Positions 10,686-21,300 of a stretch of 64,000 nt of DNA are shown one piece after another. The notes under the pieces are model-generated. The model had not been told where the DNA came from, made no database searches, and saw only the letters and a list, made by a program, of their open reading frames with translations. The DNA is from Panicum virgatum (taxonomy: Eukaryota; Streptophyta; Magnoliopsida; Poales; Poaceae). Where the stretch lies: contig NC_053137.1 of NCBI RefSeq assembly GCF_016808335.1, positions 47,545,781 through 47,609,780 on the forward strand, in the 5' to 3' direction. How positions within the stretch are numbered: position 1 is the first letter of the stretch; each line of letters opens with the position of its first letter. A program made the position numbers and the translations under genes.

Positions 10686-11466
10686 TCACCTGACAATATT
10701 TTGTCCCCCCCGAGTACTTAAATGTCGTTGAGCTCCATATTGCTGCGTTTTTGGTGTGACCTCATGATCCACTACCTCCTCATCACCTTGTACCGGGAAT
10801 GATAGAGGTGTTTCTCTATTGCAAGGAACCAAAACAGGTATTGTTGATTCGGCTTTCTGCTGAATTGATGGGTCAACCGGTCTGACCGGTTGTTTGGGGC
10901 GGTCAGACCGGTCGGATGTACCGGTCTGACCGGTCGCCTGAGATGGCTTGACCAGTCGTGCTGGCTGGTCAGCTGCTTTGACTCTCCATACCTTGCCCTG
11001 AGGGACTATGGGACTGCACTGATTGAATTGTTTGTCCCTCAGCTTCTCTATTTCCTTCTCTTTCTTCTCCTGAGCACGTAGACGTTGCAGCTTTCTCTTT
11101 TGAGTATGAGTCAACCCTGGAGGACACCACCTTGGTTGAAAGTACTTCGACATTGAACTAATGTTGCTGGCCTTATGATCATTAGCCATGATCGGCCTTT
11201 GAACAGGACAATTAACCGATTTACCAGAAACCATCGGTCTTTTACTCACATCTTCAACAGCCACTTTAATATCACTGATCTGAACAACAGCATCGGCTTT
11301 AACCTTCTCTGGATCAATAGTAGGCTGCACTTCTTCTTTCCTTTCCTTGACACAGTACTCCTGCCTTGGGAAAAGAGCTTTGCCCGGTCTATGATGAGAC
11401 CGGTCTGACCGGTCAGCTATGACCGGTCTGACCCGTGCAGGCTGCCGCCTCTGACCTGATTGGTGG
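10686..11466 (-). pseudogene. Tat gag C-terminal region, left of the Tekay insertion
   Basis: The frame includes KYFQPRWCPPGLTHTQKRKL followed by a basic Lys/Arg/Glu helix. This segment is common in grass Tat gag-pol polyproteins between the nucleocapsid part and protease. Several stretches of SDRSDR and PVRPV peptide are encoded by the ACCGGTCTGACCGGTC minisatellite (10868-10945 and 11398-11435). The frame stays open up to the insertion point at 11466 and resumes in register at 38210 when the Tekay element and one TSD copy are ignored. It ends in a stop at 10686-10688, and the expected protease is not found after it. Confidence 0.7.
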
Positions 11467-11471
11467 GGTCC
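11467..11471. repeat. Left target-site duplication of the Tekay element (GGTCC)
   Basis: GGTCC precedes TGTGACATCCC and is repeated at 38205-38209 after the other LTR, defining the insertion point inside the Tat gag. Confidence 0.9.
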
Positions 11472-12413
11472 TGTGACATCCCGGAAAAATCTACTAATTA
11501 AATTACTCGCTAAGTTGTCTTCAAAATTTATTTTTCATCGTTGAGCTCATTTAATCCTAAACCCTAAACCCCTCCCTGAATTTTTCCGCTGTCTTGACAT
11601 CTAATTTCCATCATCGTTTCATTTTTCCGCCAACCGTACCCTTTCCTTTTCACCGCCCCGTTCCGCGCCGCTCGGCGGATTGTCGCCACGCGCGACCGCC
11701 CGCCGCGATCACCGCCGGTGCGCGCTCGCCCCTTTTTCCCCTTTTCCCCTTTTTCCTATTTTTCTTCCCTTTTTCCCAATTCTTTTCCCCTTTTTTCCTT
11801 TTCTTTTCTTCCTTTTCTTTTTCTCTTTTCTCTCTTTCTCTTTTTTTCCTCCTCCCTCCCTCTTCCTTCTCCTTCTCCCTCCTCTGCTCCACTCCCGCGC
11901 GCGCCCCACCCAGCCTGCGCGCTCGGCTCCCGCTGCCCCTGCGCTCGCACACCGCCCCTAGCCCACACCCCACCACCCCTCGGCCGCCTGCCCTGCTCGC
12001 ACGCCTCCCCTGCCCCGTTACACGTGCACGCGCGCGCCGCCGCTGCCGTCCTCTGCTCACGCCGCGCGAGCCGCGAGCCGCTAGCCGCGCTCACGTTGAG
12101 CCACACGAACACACACGCGGCCGTGCCATGACACGCGCGCACGCGTACCGCGTACTCGCGCCGCACGCCGTGCCGCCGCGCCGCTCGCTGCTGCCGCCCG
12201 GCCTTGGCGCCACTCCCACGTGTGTCGCCCCGCCATCGTCGCCACGCCGCCCGTCGCTCCGCGTGCAGAGCCACGCCGCGACGCTCGCTGGCCCGCGCAC
12301 GCGCCGCACGCCCTCGCCATTCGCGCCGTCTCCCCTGTGCCGCACAGCGCCGCCCCCCACGTGCCCGTGCCGTCGTATCACCTCTGCCCCGTCCTCACCG
12401 TCTGCGCCGCTGC
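11472..12413 (+). repeat. Tekay 5' LTR, first part (U3)
   Basis: It is collinear with 34794-35650 of the 3' LTR. It includes a long CT-rich tract (about 11730-11885) and a GC-rich block up to the copia insertion. Long Pro/Ser/Arg-rich frames in it come from composition and are not genes. It is interrupted at 12413 by the Sirevirus. Confidence 0.9.
12409..12413. repeat. Left target-site duplication of the Sirevirus (GCTGC)
   Basis: GCTGC precedes TGTAAGGATCG and recurs at 25462-25466. The uninterrupted site is seen once in the Tekay 3' LTR, in the text GCGCCGCTGCGTCCCGACAC near 35643. Confidence 0.95.
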
Positions 12414-14100
12414 TGTAAGGATCGATGGACCAAGAGGGGGGGTGAATTGGGCCTTTTTCAAATTCTAAAGCAAGGTAAAACAACCTTAACCTATGCAATA
12501 CTAGTAGGGCACCAATTCACCAACCGGATAACTAAGCTACCTACACAAGCTAAAAGAGATAAAAACAAAGTAAAGCCTAGCAAGGTAGAGCTAAGTTATG
12601 ATCTCTAAGTCAAGCTCATAAGTAAATTGCATGAAAGAAAATGCTTGAATAAAGAGAGTGGACAAGAGACGACCGGATTTTTCCCGTGGTGTCGATGTGT
12701 TGGCACACACCCCTAGTCCACGTTGTGACACTCACTAAGAGTCTTGTCACCTCCCATGTCACCGAGACTTGGGCGCTCACTAAGAGTCTCCGTTCACCAT
12801 CCCGGCGTGGTGGAGCTCAAGCCACGTACAATCTTCTTCTCCGGGCTCCCACAATCCTTGGCAAGCTCCGCGAGAAACACCCCGATCACCAAGATCGCCT
12901 AGGTGATGCCAATCACCAAGAGTAACAAGCTAAGGCCTTCACTTGAGCAAGAACCGATCACCAAGAACGGATGCACACTAGCTTTTCTCTACTCAAGTCC
13001 TTAATCTTGCTTCTTGATTGATTGAAAGCACAAGTATGTGAATGATGAAGCTCAAGGTGGCTCTTGACTATGGTATGAGTGTTTGGATGTTGCCTGGTGT
13101 CAAGAGTAGGCGAAATGACCCATTGGAGGGATATATATAGGCAGCTCACACAAATAGAGCCGTTGGAGAAAAGCTGCCAGAAAACTGCGTAGCGCCGGTT
13201 AATCCGACGTACCCCCCATTGTCATCGTCGGTTTAACCGGTGAATGTAAACTGCCTCTTCTGAAAACTAGCCGTTACAACTGGGGCAGATTAACCGACGT
13301 AGCATCGGTTTAACCGGTGAGTGTAGTTGTCCACTGAACCACTGAAAAATCAAGTCTCTGGACAACTGCACCGACGTTAACTCAAACCTATCGTCGGTTT
13401 AACCGGTGAGTACAACTTTTGAATTCCTCTGAAAAAACCATCTCACTGGTCAATTGCACCGACGTCTTGATTCAAACAGCGTCGGTTAATCCGGTGAATA
13501 GAACTTGAATTTCCCTGGAAAAACCAACTCTGGACCAATGCACCGACGTTAAATTCAAACACGTCGGTTTAACCGGTGTATTGAATTTGTCCAGACTCTG
13601 CTGACTTCGTTTAACCGACGTATGGAAAATTGAGAGCGTCGGTTAAACCGGTGTATAGACTTTTTCTGATTTTGTCTTTTCTGATTTGAGTCTTGAATGA
13701 AATCCAAATATTCTTGAGATATAGTTTGAGAACCACTTATTTGAACTTCTAAAAACCTGAGTGACCATAGTGTGCATCCATTTTCAAATGACCATGTCCA
13801 TGCTCAAGTTACTAAGCTTTAACCCCTCTTAATAGTGCGATCACTACAAAACTATAAAACCTATACTAACCTAAGTGTCCTTCTCAACCTTGTGACACTT
13901 AGGACTAGAAAGATCCTTAGCCTTGACATAAAATTGAGTTGAATACCGAGATCGCCTTTTTGAATAATGAAATTTGAGGGGCCTCTTTTGACATATGACC
14001 AAATGAGCGATAATGATCTTTTAAGCTGCACAAACTCATTAGTCACAATAATGGTTGTCATTAATCACCGAAACATACCTTGAGGGCCTAGATGCTTACA
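12414..14100 (-). repeat. Sirevirus 3' LTR
   Basis: It is 1687 bp, from TGTAAGGATCG to GATGCTTACA. A TA-rich box (TATATATA at 13132-13139) lies just beyond the palindrome array on the minus strand and is the probable promoter equivalent. Confidence 0.95.
13190..13662 (-). promoter_or_regulatory. Palindrome array in the Sirevirus 3' LTR
   Basis: About seven units, spaced roughly 70-90 bp apart, each combine ACCGACGT with CGTCGGTTTAACCGGTG after a spacer. Each unit could form a small hairpin, and the AACCGGT core is itself palindromic. On the minus strand the array lies upstream of the TATATATA box, where LTR enhancers sit. Conserved palindromic LTR repeats are known in Sireviruses; that this particular array is regulatory is inferred. 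Confidence 0.7.
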
Positions 14101-14414
14101 ATCTCCCCCTTTTTGGTGATTGATGACAACACAAACATAAATAACGAGAGAGCGAGAAAGATAAAACAGGATAAACACAAGCAAACTCGAAAGCAGGACC
14201 AAAGAGCTCAAAGGCTCAAACGAAATCCATAGATATGTCTCAAAGAACGGCATACTCAAGCGACAAATGTACATATCCATGAATTAACACCAAATGTGAT
14301 ACAAAGAAACAAAGTCCTGATAACTACGAGCTCTCTCTAGCTCTACCCTCCCCCTAACTCTGGTGCTCCCCCTAACACCTCTCCCCCTTTGGCATCAAAG
14401 CACCAAAAGGCGAG
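14101..14414 (-). other. Multiple polypurine tract motifs between ORF3 and the 3' LTR
   Basis: On the minus strand the text contains CCAAAGGGGGAGAGG, TTAGGGGGAGC, TTAGGGGGAGGG and, directly at the LTR edge, CACCAAAAAGGGGGAGAT. The last is the probable functional plus-strand primer (about 14101-14117). Repeated PPT-like motifs here are a known Sirevirus trait. Confidence 0.75.
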
Positions 14415-17351
14415 CTACGGGTCGTGCTGTCGTGGTACGGCGACGAAGCGGTCCGGGTCGTCGTCGTCGGACGGAGAACTCTCACCCTCGGTGACAGACG
14501 GAAGCTGCTGGTCTGGGTCTGAGCTCACTGGGGGAGTAACTGTCGTGGAGGCTCTCGTGCTGGCACTGCCTGGTAGAGGATCCGTAGAAGTCGTAACCGG
14601 GTCAGCAGAAGAAGTATCAATATCTGAAGAGGTGACTGCTGAGGCTGCCGGCTGCGTCGACTGTGGAAGCAGGGACTCCTCTACTGCTCCTCCCCCTGAA
14701 GGTGCTGCCTGAAGTGAGGAGGGGAGGGCGACCGACTGAACCGCTGGCGGTGAGTCCTGAAAGAGTGTGGTCGCCGGCAGTGGTGAAAAGAGCGGACGAC
14801 CGGCAGACCCAAAGAGTGCTGACATCGAGAACGTGGTCTCCGGTGTTGCTGAGGTAGCTGGAGCTGCAGTAGGAGCTGGAGGAGGAGGAGCTGGTGTGAC
14901 GGCAAGCTGAGGTGCTCCAACACCCTGAAGGCCTGACTGTCCTGGCTGCTGCGGGGCGAGTCCGGTGTGAGAGTAAAGCTGTGAGATCATCCCGAACATC
15001 GCCATCATCCCCTGCTGCATCTGCTGAAACTGAGCGTCTGTCCTCTGTGAAACTCTGTCGATAAGCCCGACAAAACGCTCCTCGGTCGCAGCCCGCTCTC
15101 GGGCGGCCTCTCTCTGTATAGCAGCAATCTGGGCCTCATGGGCTCTCCTGGCCTCCTCCTGAGCAAGCCTGTCCTCTCTCTGCTGGGTCACGAGCTGCTG
15201 TAGTAGTGAAGTGAGCTCGGACGGCTGAGTCACCTGAGACTCAGAGACTGTAGCAGCAGCTGAAGTCGGAGGTGCTGGCTGTCCTGAACCTCCTGCCTCG
15301 TGATCGTGACTGGCTGGGGCAGCTGAAGGAAAGTACTCAACGTCGTCGGAGGAGTCTGACTCAAGCTCAGACCAGTGAATCTCATCATCTCCCCCGGGAA
15401 GCTGTGCCTCTGCTGCTAGGAGTGCCTCATCCTCCTCTGCCACTCGTGCCTGAACCTCCGGTGACAGTCGAGCCATCGCTGCTCTATCTGCGTGTCTGCC
15501 CCTCCTCCTGTCCTGTGGAGCTGTGGGTCGGTAGACAGGGAACCTGGGAGCCTCGTCGTGACGGTAAGGAGCACTGATGGGTGACTCTGCTGGCACTATC
15601 ATAGAGCATATGTAACTGATCCAGTGCGCATAGGGAAACTGTCGCACCACACCCATCCCGTCTGTGATCACATCCTCTATCTCAGCCAGAATAAAGTCAA
15701 CTATGTCAAACGGCTCGTGAGTGAGGATGTGTAGAAGCAGGAGCTGCTGCAGTCCCGTAAACCCCTCTGGGTAGCCACTCCTCGGTAACAGAGTCCTCCG
15801 GAGTGCCATGTGAACAGCGTAAGCCTCTGGGGTCAGCAAGCTCGGCACTCTGGCGTAAGAGGCTGGGAACGGCTGGCGGAAACACTGAGTGATCGCCTCG
15901 TGAGAAGGAGCAATCCCGCCAACCATCGCCCTGCGGGGTGGATCTGAGTCCCCGTAAACCCTCTCGTGCAGCGAGACGTCGACTAGGTCAACTCCAAGAA
16001 TACCAGCAATGGTCGCCCTCGACAAACCAAAGTCCTGCCCTCCAAACATGAAGTGTACAGCTCTGCGCTCGGGGGCTATCCAAGCTGTAGCGTAGAACAC
16101 TCTGACCCAGTCCTCGATGTAACGGTTCTGCTCCATCTCTAGCAGTCTAGGCAGACCTCTGAAGTGAGCAAAGTGTGCTCTCACATCTGCTCCCCCTGCG
16201 GCTGTCCTCAGTGAGACCCAGTCAAGAACCCTGTGCTGAAAGATCCAGTGGCCCCGCCTCTGGTAGGTCTCGTAGAAACTGGCCTGTAGCAAAGTCCAGA
16301 ACCTCCTGTCGACTCTGCTGTCTCGGGTCACCGGGAACCAGACCTCCTCGTCAACACTCCACCTGAGTCTCTTGACCTTGGCCGCATTGGCTCGGGTCAA
16401 GTTCTGGAGCAGCACACCTGGCTCCAGACGCACAACAGTGTCCATACGGAACACTGCGCGCTCGGCCTCTAGGGCCTCGGCTCTACGAGCTGCTGCTGCT
16501 GCAGCTGTGGACCTGCGAGGCTCCTGTGGCTGGTGACCTCCTCGCGTCCTCGGTCCAGTGCGACGCTCGGTCGCTGGTGAAGTCTCTGCTGCTGGGGATG
16601 TCTGCCGAGTGCGGCCAGACCGTCGTAGAGTCGGTGACTCCTGTGTGCTCTGCCCCTGAGACTGCTCGGACTGCTCTGCCTCTGAATCTGAATCTGCAGC
16701 TGTATCTGACTGATCTGACTCTGCTGCTGCTGCTGTCGCGGCTCTGGTGGCCCTGGCACCTCTTACTCTGCCCATGCCCCTGCCTCTGCCTCTACCTCTG
16801 CCTCTGGGGTCCTCCCTGATCTGGAACGGACGAGCGCGGCCTGATGCCTGCTCCTCGGCGGCCTTGGCCACCATCTCGGCCTTCTCGGCCTCCTTCTCTG
16901 CACGAGTCCGCTTGCGAGCGGGCTTCTCGACCACGACCTCCTTTCCCTTTCTCTTCTCGCGACCCATCTCGAACAAGCAAATTGTCGAGCACCTGGTGAG
17001 CGCTGATCGGGTGCTGCTGCGGCGTGGAACTGCGGCTGCGGCGTGGTGCTGCGGCTGCGGCGTGGAGCACGGCGGCGCTTGGAGCACGGAGGCGCGCGCG
17101 GCTGGCGTGATGGCGGCGGCGGCGGCTACGCGCGCAGGCGGCGGCGCAGAGCGTTTGCGCGGGCGGCGCCGGTGCGCACGGGCGGCGCTGGGCGAGCGCG
17201 AGGGCGCGGCGGCGGCGACTCGACGTGCAGGTGAGCGGCGGCGAGTGGTGGCGGCGCGGAGGGAAGGCGGCGGCGCGAGAGGAGCGAGTCGAGCGGCGGC
17301 GGCGTGAAGGAGTCGGGCGAAACAGAGGCCGGCAGCGCGGGCAAGAGACAT
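14415..17351 (-). CDS. Sirevirus third ORF (env-like position), plant-transposon-protein domain and coiled coil
   Basis: A 978-codon frame in the same direction as pol. The first ~128 residues are low-complexity Ala/Arg/Pro. A second ATG at 16967 starts MGREKRKGKEVV and gives an 850-residue protein that may be the real product. Next come a basic nuclear-signal-like segment, an RG-rich stretch, acidic Ser-rich repeats, and a globular part of ~250 residues (FWTLLQASFYETYQRRGHW ... VRVFYATAWIAPERRAVHF). The globular part resembles the putative plant transposon protein domain found in retrotransposon ORFs. A charged coiled coil (QREDRLAQEEARRAHEAQ) and a Pro/Ser-rich tail follow. No signal peptide or membrane span was seen, so an envelope function is not supported. 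Its function is unknown. Confidence 0.75.
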   Translation of the reverse strand: MSLARAAGLCFARLLHAAAARLAPLAPPPSLRAATTRRRSPARRVAAAAPSRSPSAARAHRRRPRKRSAPPPARVAAAAAITPAARASVLQAPPCSTPQPQHHAAAAVPRRSSTRSALTRCSTICLFEMGREKRKGKEVVVEKPARKRTRAEKEAEKAEMVAKAAEEQASGRARPFQIREDPRGRGRGRGRGMGRVRGARATRAATAAAAESDQSDTAADSDSEAEQSEQSQGQSTQESPTLRRSGRTRQTSPAAETSPATERRTGPRTRGGHQPQEPRRSTAAAAAARRAEALEAERAVFRMDTVVRLEPGVLLQNLTRANAAKVKRLRWSVDEEVWFPVTRDSRVDRRFWTLLQASFYETYQRRGHWIFQHRVLDWVSLRTAAGGADVRAHFAHFRGLPRLLEMEQNRYIEDWVRVFYATAWIAPERRAVHFMFGGQDFGLSRATIAGILGVDLVDVSLHERVYGDSDPPRRAMVGGIAPSHEAITQCFRQPFPASYARVPSLLTPEAYAVHMALRRTLLPRSGYPEGFTGLQQLLLLHILTHEPFDIVDFILAEIEDVITDGMGVVRQFPYAHWISYICSMIVPAESPISAPYRHDEAPRFPVYRPTAPQDRRRGRHADRAAMARLSPEVQARVAEEDEALLAAEAQLPGGDDEIHWSELESDSSDDVEYFPSAAPASHDHEAGGSGQPAPPTSAAATVSESQVTQPSELTSLLQQLVTQQREDRLAQEEARRAHEAQIAAIQREAARERAATEERFVGLIDRVSQRTDAQFQQMQQGMMAMFGMISQLYSHTGLAPQQPGQSGLQGVGAPQLAVTPAPPPPAPTAAPATSATPETTFSMSALFGSAGRPLFSPLPATTLFQDSPPAVQSVALPSSLQAAPSGGGAVEESLLPQSTQPAASAVTSSDIDTSSADPVTTSTDPLPGSASTRASTTVTPPVSSDPDQQLPSVTEGESSPSDDDDPDRFVAVPRQHDP

Positions 17352-17700
17352 ATATGACAGGCGGGCCCACGATTTTTCTTAACGCCGGTCGATCCGACGC
17401 CTAGGTTTTGATCACCGGTTGATTGCGTCAGTGTAGTTCACCCGAGGCTTCTGCAGATCTGAAACTGAACGCCGGTTGAACCGATGATGTCAAGAGTATA
17501 CTCGTCGGTTGATAAATCAAAACATCGGTTGATTGCTAGGTCTGATTTGCATTTACTATCACCGGTTGATCCGATGGTCTGACTTTTGTATACGCCGGTT
17601 GAACGCCTGAAACTTGACTGAGCTGAGACAAAACTTAGTAACGCCGGTTAAACCGATGATGATGCTCCATTGAACGTCGGTTTAACCGGTGAAGCCAAAA
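17349..17700 (-). promoter_or_regulatory. Palindrome array and TATA-like box upstream of ORF3
   Basis: Between pol and ORF3 the sequence repeats the LTR-style words: CGCCGGTCGATCCGACG (17383), CGCCGGTTGAACCGATG (about 17470), ATCGGTTGATTGC, CACCGGTTGATCCGATGG, CGCCGGTTAAACCGATG and CGTCGGTTTAACCGGTGA. About 30 bp beyond the last unit on the minus strand is CATATATG (17349-17356), mirroring the array-then-TATA layout of the LTR. This suggests a separate promoter for ORF3 with translation from 16967. It is an inference from layout only. Confidence 0.45.
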
Positions 17701-18327
17701 ACCCCACACTCAGCTCACTCTTCTATGCTAAGTCCAATAAACTTATAAAATTCAAATAAACTCAAGTCAATGGACTTGCATAGGCGACTTTACCCCTCAA
17801 AATAAATAGGATAGCACACTTGCTTAAATAAATTTCTTTTCAAACACAAGGAAAAGCCGCAAGAGAGACAAAACGCCAAATAAAATGTATGAGCCATGTC
17901 ATAGGAATATTGAAGATAGAAAGCTTCAAACTCATCATGACATTGCTCATTAGGCAATAACGCACCTAACACTTTGCTCTTTTCACTTTTCATGAATTAA
18001 GATCTTGTATATGAAAACAAGTCTCATTTTCATCAAGTGATCTCCTTTGTGACCCTTACGCATGCAATGATGATGCAAACTACAACCACATGCGAAAGTA
18101 TAGTAAACATGAAGTGCACATCTAGATGACAAGAAATGCATAACAATAAATTAAGATCTACTTGTCAAGTTTGAACCCACGGGAAGCTTCTTCATGATGA
18201 GCCTTTCTACAAGCCTAGAGGAAAAACAAGTGGACCACCACCTCTAGCTAAACCCTTGCTCATCACTATCTTACCATGGTTAGACAAGTGTCCTATATGT
18301 ATGCATTTTTCTATATGACATGGCAAC
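17701..18327 (-). other. Non-coding spacer between Sirevirus pol and ORF3 array
   Basis: AT-rich, with no frame of note. It contains TTTTATAAGTTTA on the minus strand near 17740-17752, another possible TATA-like site. Confidence 0.4.
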
Positions 18328-21300
18328 TTACATGACGTTTGCCGCATCTAACACATTGAGCTCATTTCTTAGCCTAACAAAGGTACTCTCGTCTAAAGGT
18401 TTTGTGAATATATCCGCCAATTGCTCCTCGGATCTCACACCTTGAAGGGAAATGTCCCCCTTGGCTTCGTGATCACGCAAGAAGTGATGGCGAATATCAA
18501 TGTGCTTTGTGCGAGAGTGTTGAACTGGATTCTTGGCAATTTTTACGGCACTTTCATTGTCACAAAGGAGTGGGATCCTATCTAGTTTCACACCAAAGTC
18601 CAAAAGGGTTTGCTTCATATATAGGATTTGGGCACAACATGCACCGGCCGCTATATATTCCGCTTCCGCGGTGGACAAAGCCACGGAATTTTGCTTCTTA
18701 CTCGACCAAGAAACTAGAGAACGCCCAAGCAAGTGGCAACCCCCGGAGGTACTCTTGCGATCCACACGGCTTCCGGCAAAATCCGAATCCGAGTATCCCA
18801 AGAGATCTAAACTAGCGCCTTTGGGGTACCACAAGCCTATGCTAGGAGTGTGCTTGAGATACCGAAGGATCCTATTCACAGCCGAAAGGTGTGACTCCTT
18901 TGGGTTAGCTTGAAAGCGGGCACACAAGCACACACTAAACATTATATCGGGCCTAGATGCGGTAAGGTAAAGCAAAGACCCTATCATAGAACGATAGAGG
19001 GAATGATCAATCGGTTTACCGTCCACATCCAAGTCGAGATGTCCATTTGTTGCCATGGGTGTCTTGATTGGCTTGCACTCATCCATCTTGAACTTCTTCA
19101 AGATATCTTTGGTATACTTTTCTTGATGGATGAATGTCCCTTCCTTCATTTGTTTGACTTGAAAACCAAGGAAGAAGGTCAATTCGCCAATCATGGACAT
19201 CTCGAATTCCCTAGACATCATGGTAGCAAACTCATGGCTTAGCAAATCATTAGTTGAGCCAAAGATAATATCGTCAACATAAATTTGACAAATAAAAAGA
19301 TCCCCGTTGACGTCTTTTGTGAACAACGTGGTGTCCACCCTCCCGATCTTGAAGCCTTGCATGATTAGGAAGTCACGAAGCCTCTCATACCAAGCCCTTG
19401 GAGCTTGTTTGAGCCCATAGAGTGCCTTGTGCAACCTATAAACATGGTTAGGATTCCTCGGATCTTCAAACCCGGGAGGTTGCTCAACATAAACAAGTTC
19501 GTTAATAACACCATTTAAGAATGCACTTTTCACATCCATTTGATACAACTTAATGTTATGATGTGAAGAGTAAGCAAGAAGGATGCGGATAGCTTCAAGT
19601 CTTGCAACCGGAGCAAAAGTTTCACCAAAATCCAAACCTTCGACTTGAGAAAACCCTTTTGCCACAAGTCTTGCTTTGTTGCGTACCACCACCCCATGTT
19701 CATCTTGCTTGTTCCGAAAGACCCACTTGGTGCCGATGATGTTCTTGTCTTTTGGAGGAGCTTCGAGAACCCAAACTTCATTGCGGGTGAAGTTGTTCAA
19801 TTCTTCTTGCATGGCCATCACCCAATCCGAGTCCTCAAGCGCTTCCTCTATGCTAGTGGGTTCAATACAAGAAACAAACGAGTGATATTCGCAAAATGAA
19901 GCATGTTTAGAGCGAGTTCTTACTCCCTTTGATGGACTACCAATGATTTGACCAATTGGATGATCCTTGGAGATGCGACCATGCTTCACTAGCGGTACTT
20001 GCGTGGATGCTTGTTGGGGTGGATCATGGGTGACTTGTGCTTGTGGTGGAACGTTTTGCTCTTCTTGTTCTTGGACTTGGGGTGTTGGCGTTGGCACATC
20101 TTCTTGAGGTTGTGTATCATCTTTTTCTTGATCTTCATCCATTTGGGGCGCCGTGGAGGTGCTTGGTGTAGATGAGGAAGATCCTCCCCCTTGATCATTG
20201 TCTTCATGCACCTCTTCCGGCTTGATATCCCCAATGGACATCTTCTTCAAAGCTTCATCAATCTCCTCATCACCTACATTTTCATAGCCAACAACCTCCT
20301 CTTGGGAGCCATTAGATTCATCAAACTCCACATCACATGTTTCTTCAACTAACCCGGAGGTTTGATTGAATACTCTATATGCTTTGGAGTTTGATGCATA
20401 ACCAAGAAAGAAACCTTCATCACATCTACTTTCAAACTTACCGAGCCTTTTCTTCTTATAGATGAAGCATTTGCAACCAAAGACTCGAAAGTATGATATA
20501 TTTGGTTTCTTCCCGGTGATGAGCTCATATGGAGTTTTCTTGAGGAGTCGGTGAGGATATACTCGGTTGGATGCATGACACGCCGTGTTGATTGCTTCCG
20601 CCCAAAACTTCTCGGACGTGCCATAATCATCCAACATTGCTCTAGCTAGGGTGATGAGAGTCTTGTTCTTTCTTTCCACCACTCCATTTTGTTGAGGCGT
20701 GTAGGTGGCGGAAAACTCATGCTTGATGCCCTCTTCATCGCACCATTCTTCAATCTTCATGTTCTTGAACTCGGTGCCGTTGTCACTCCGGATCTTCACA
20801 ATTGGGGAGTTGTACTCCCTTTGAGCTCTTCTTGCAAATGTCTTGAAGAGTTCCGGAGTTTCACCCTTATCGCCTAGAAACATAACCCAAGTGTAACGTG
20901 AAAAATCATCAACAATTACTAGGCAATAGAGGTTACCACCAATGCTCTTGTATGTAGTTGGACCAAAGAGATCCATGTGAAGTAGCTCGAGCGGCTTGGA
21001 GGTAGACAACATCGTCTTGATGGGATGATGTGTTGCAACTTGCTTCCCGGCTTGACATGCTTTACATAGCTTGTTCTTGTCAAAGGTGACGTCCTTCAAG
21101 CCGGTGATCATCCCTCTCTTGTGGGCTTTCTTGAGGTTGCTCATGCCAATATGAGCAATTCTTCTATGCCAAAGCCACCCAAGAGAAGACTTGGTGAAGA
21201 GGCATGTCATGGTGCTTGTTTGATTTGAAGAGAAATCCACCAAGTAAATGTTGCCATGCCTAAACCCCGTGAATACCAATGACTTGTCTTTTTCATGAGT

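Noticed and set aside
11594..12498. Long Pro/Ser/Arg and Lys/Glu-rich frames in the Tekay 5' LTR, and the similar set at 34939-36191
   Set aside because: They lie in U3/R sequence of GC- and CT-rich composition, appear on both strands, and are not preserved between the two LTRs as full frames.
13190..13662. CRISPR-like regularly spaced repeats
   Set aside because: The spacing is only roughly regular, the units are hairpin pairs of an LTR motif, they occur identically in both LTRs of a plant retrotransposon, and no cas genes exist here.
14415..17351. Calling the Sirevirus ORF3 an envelope gene
   Set aside because: It sits at the env position, but no signal peptide, membrane span or furin-like site was seen. 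The domains visible suggest another role.
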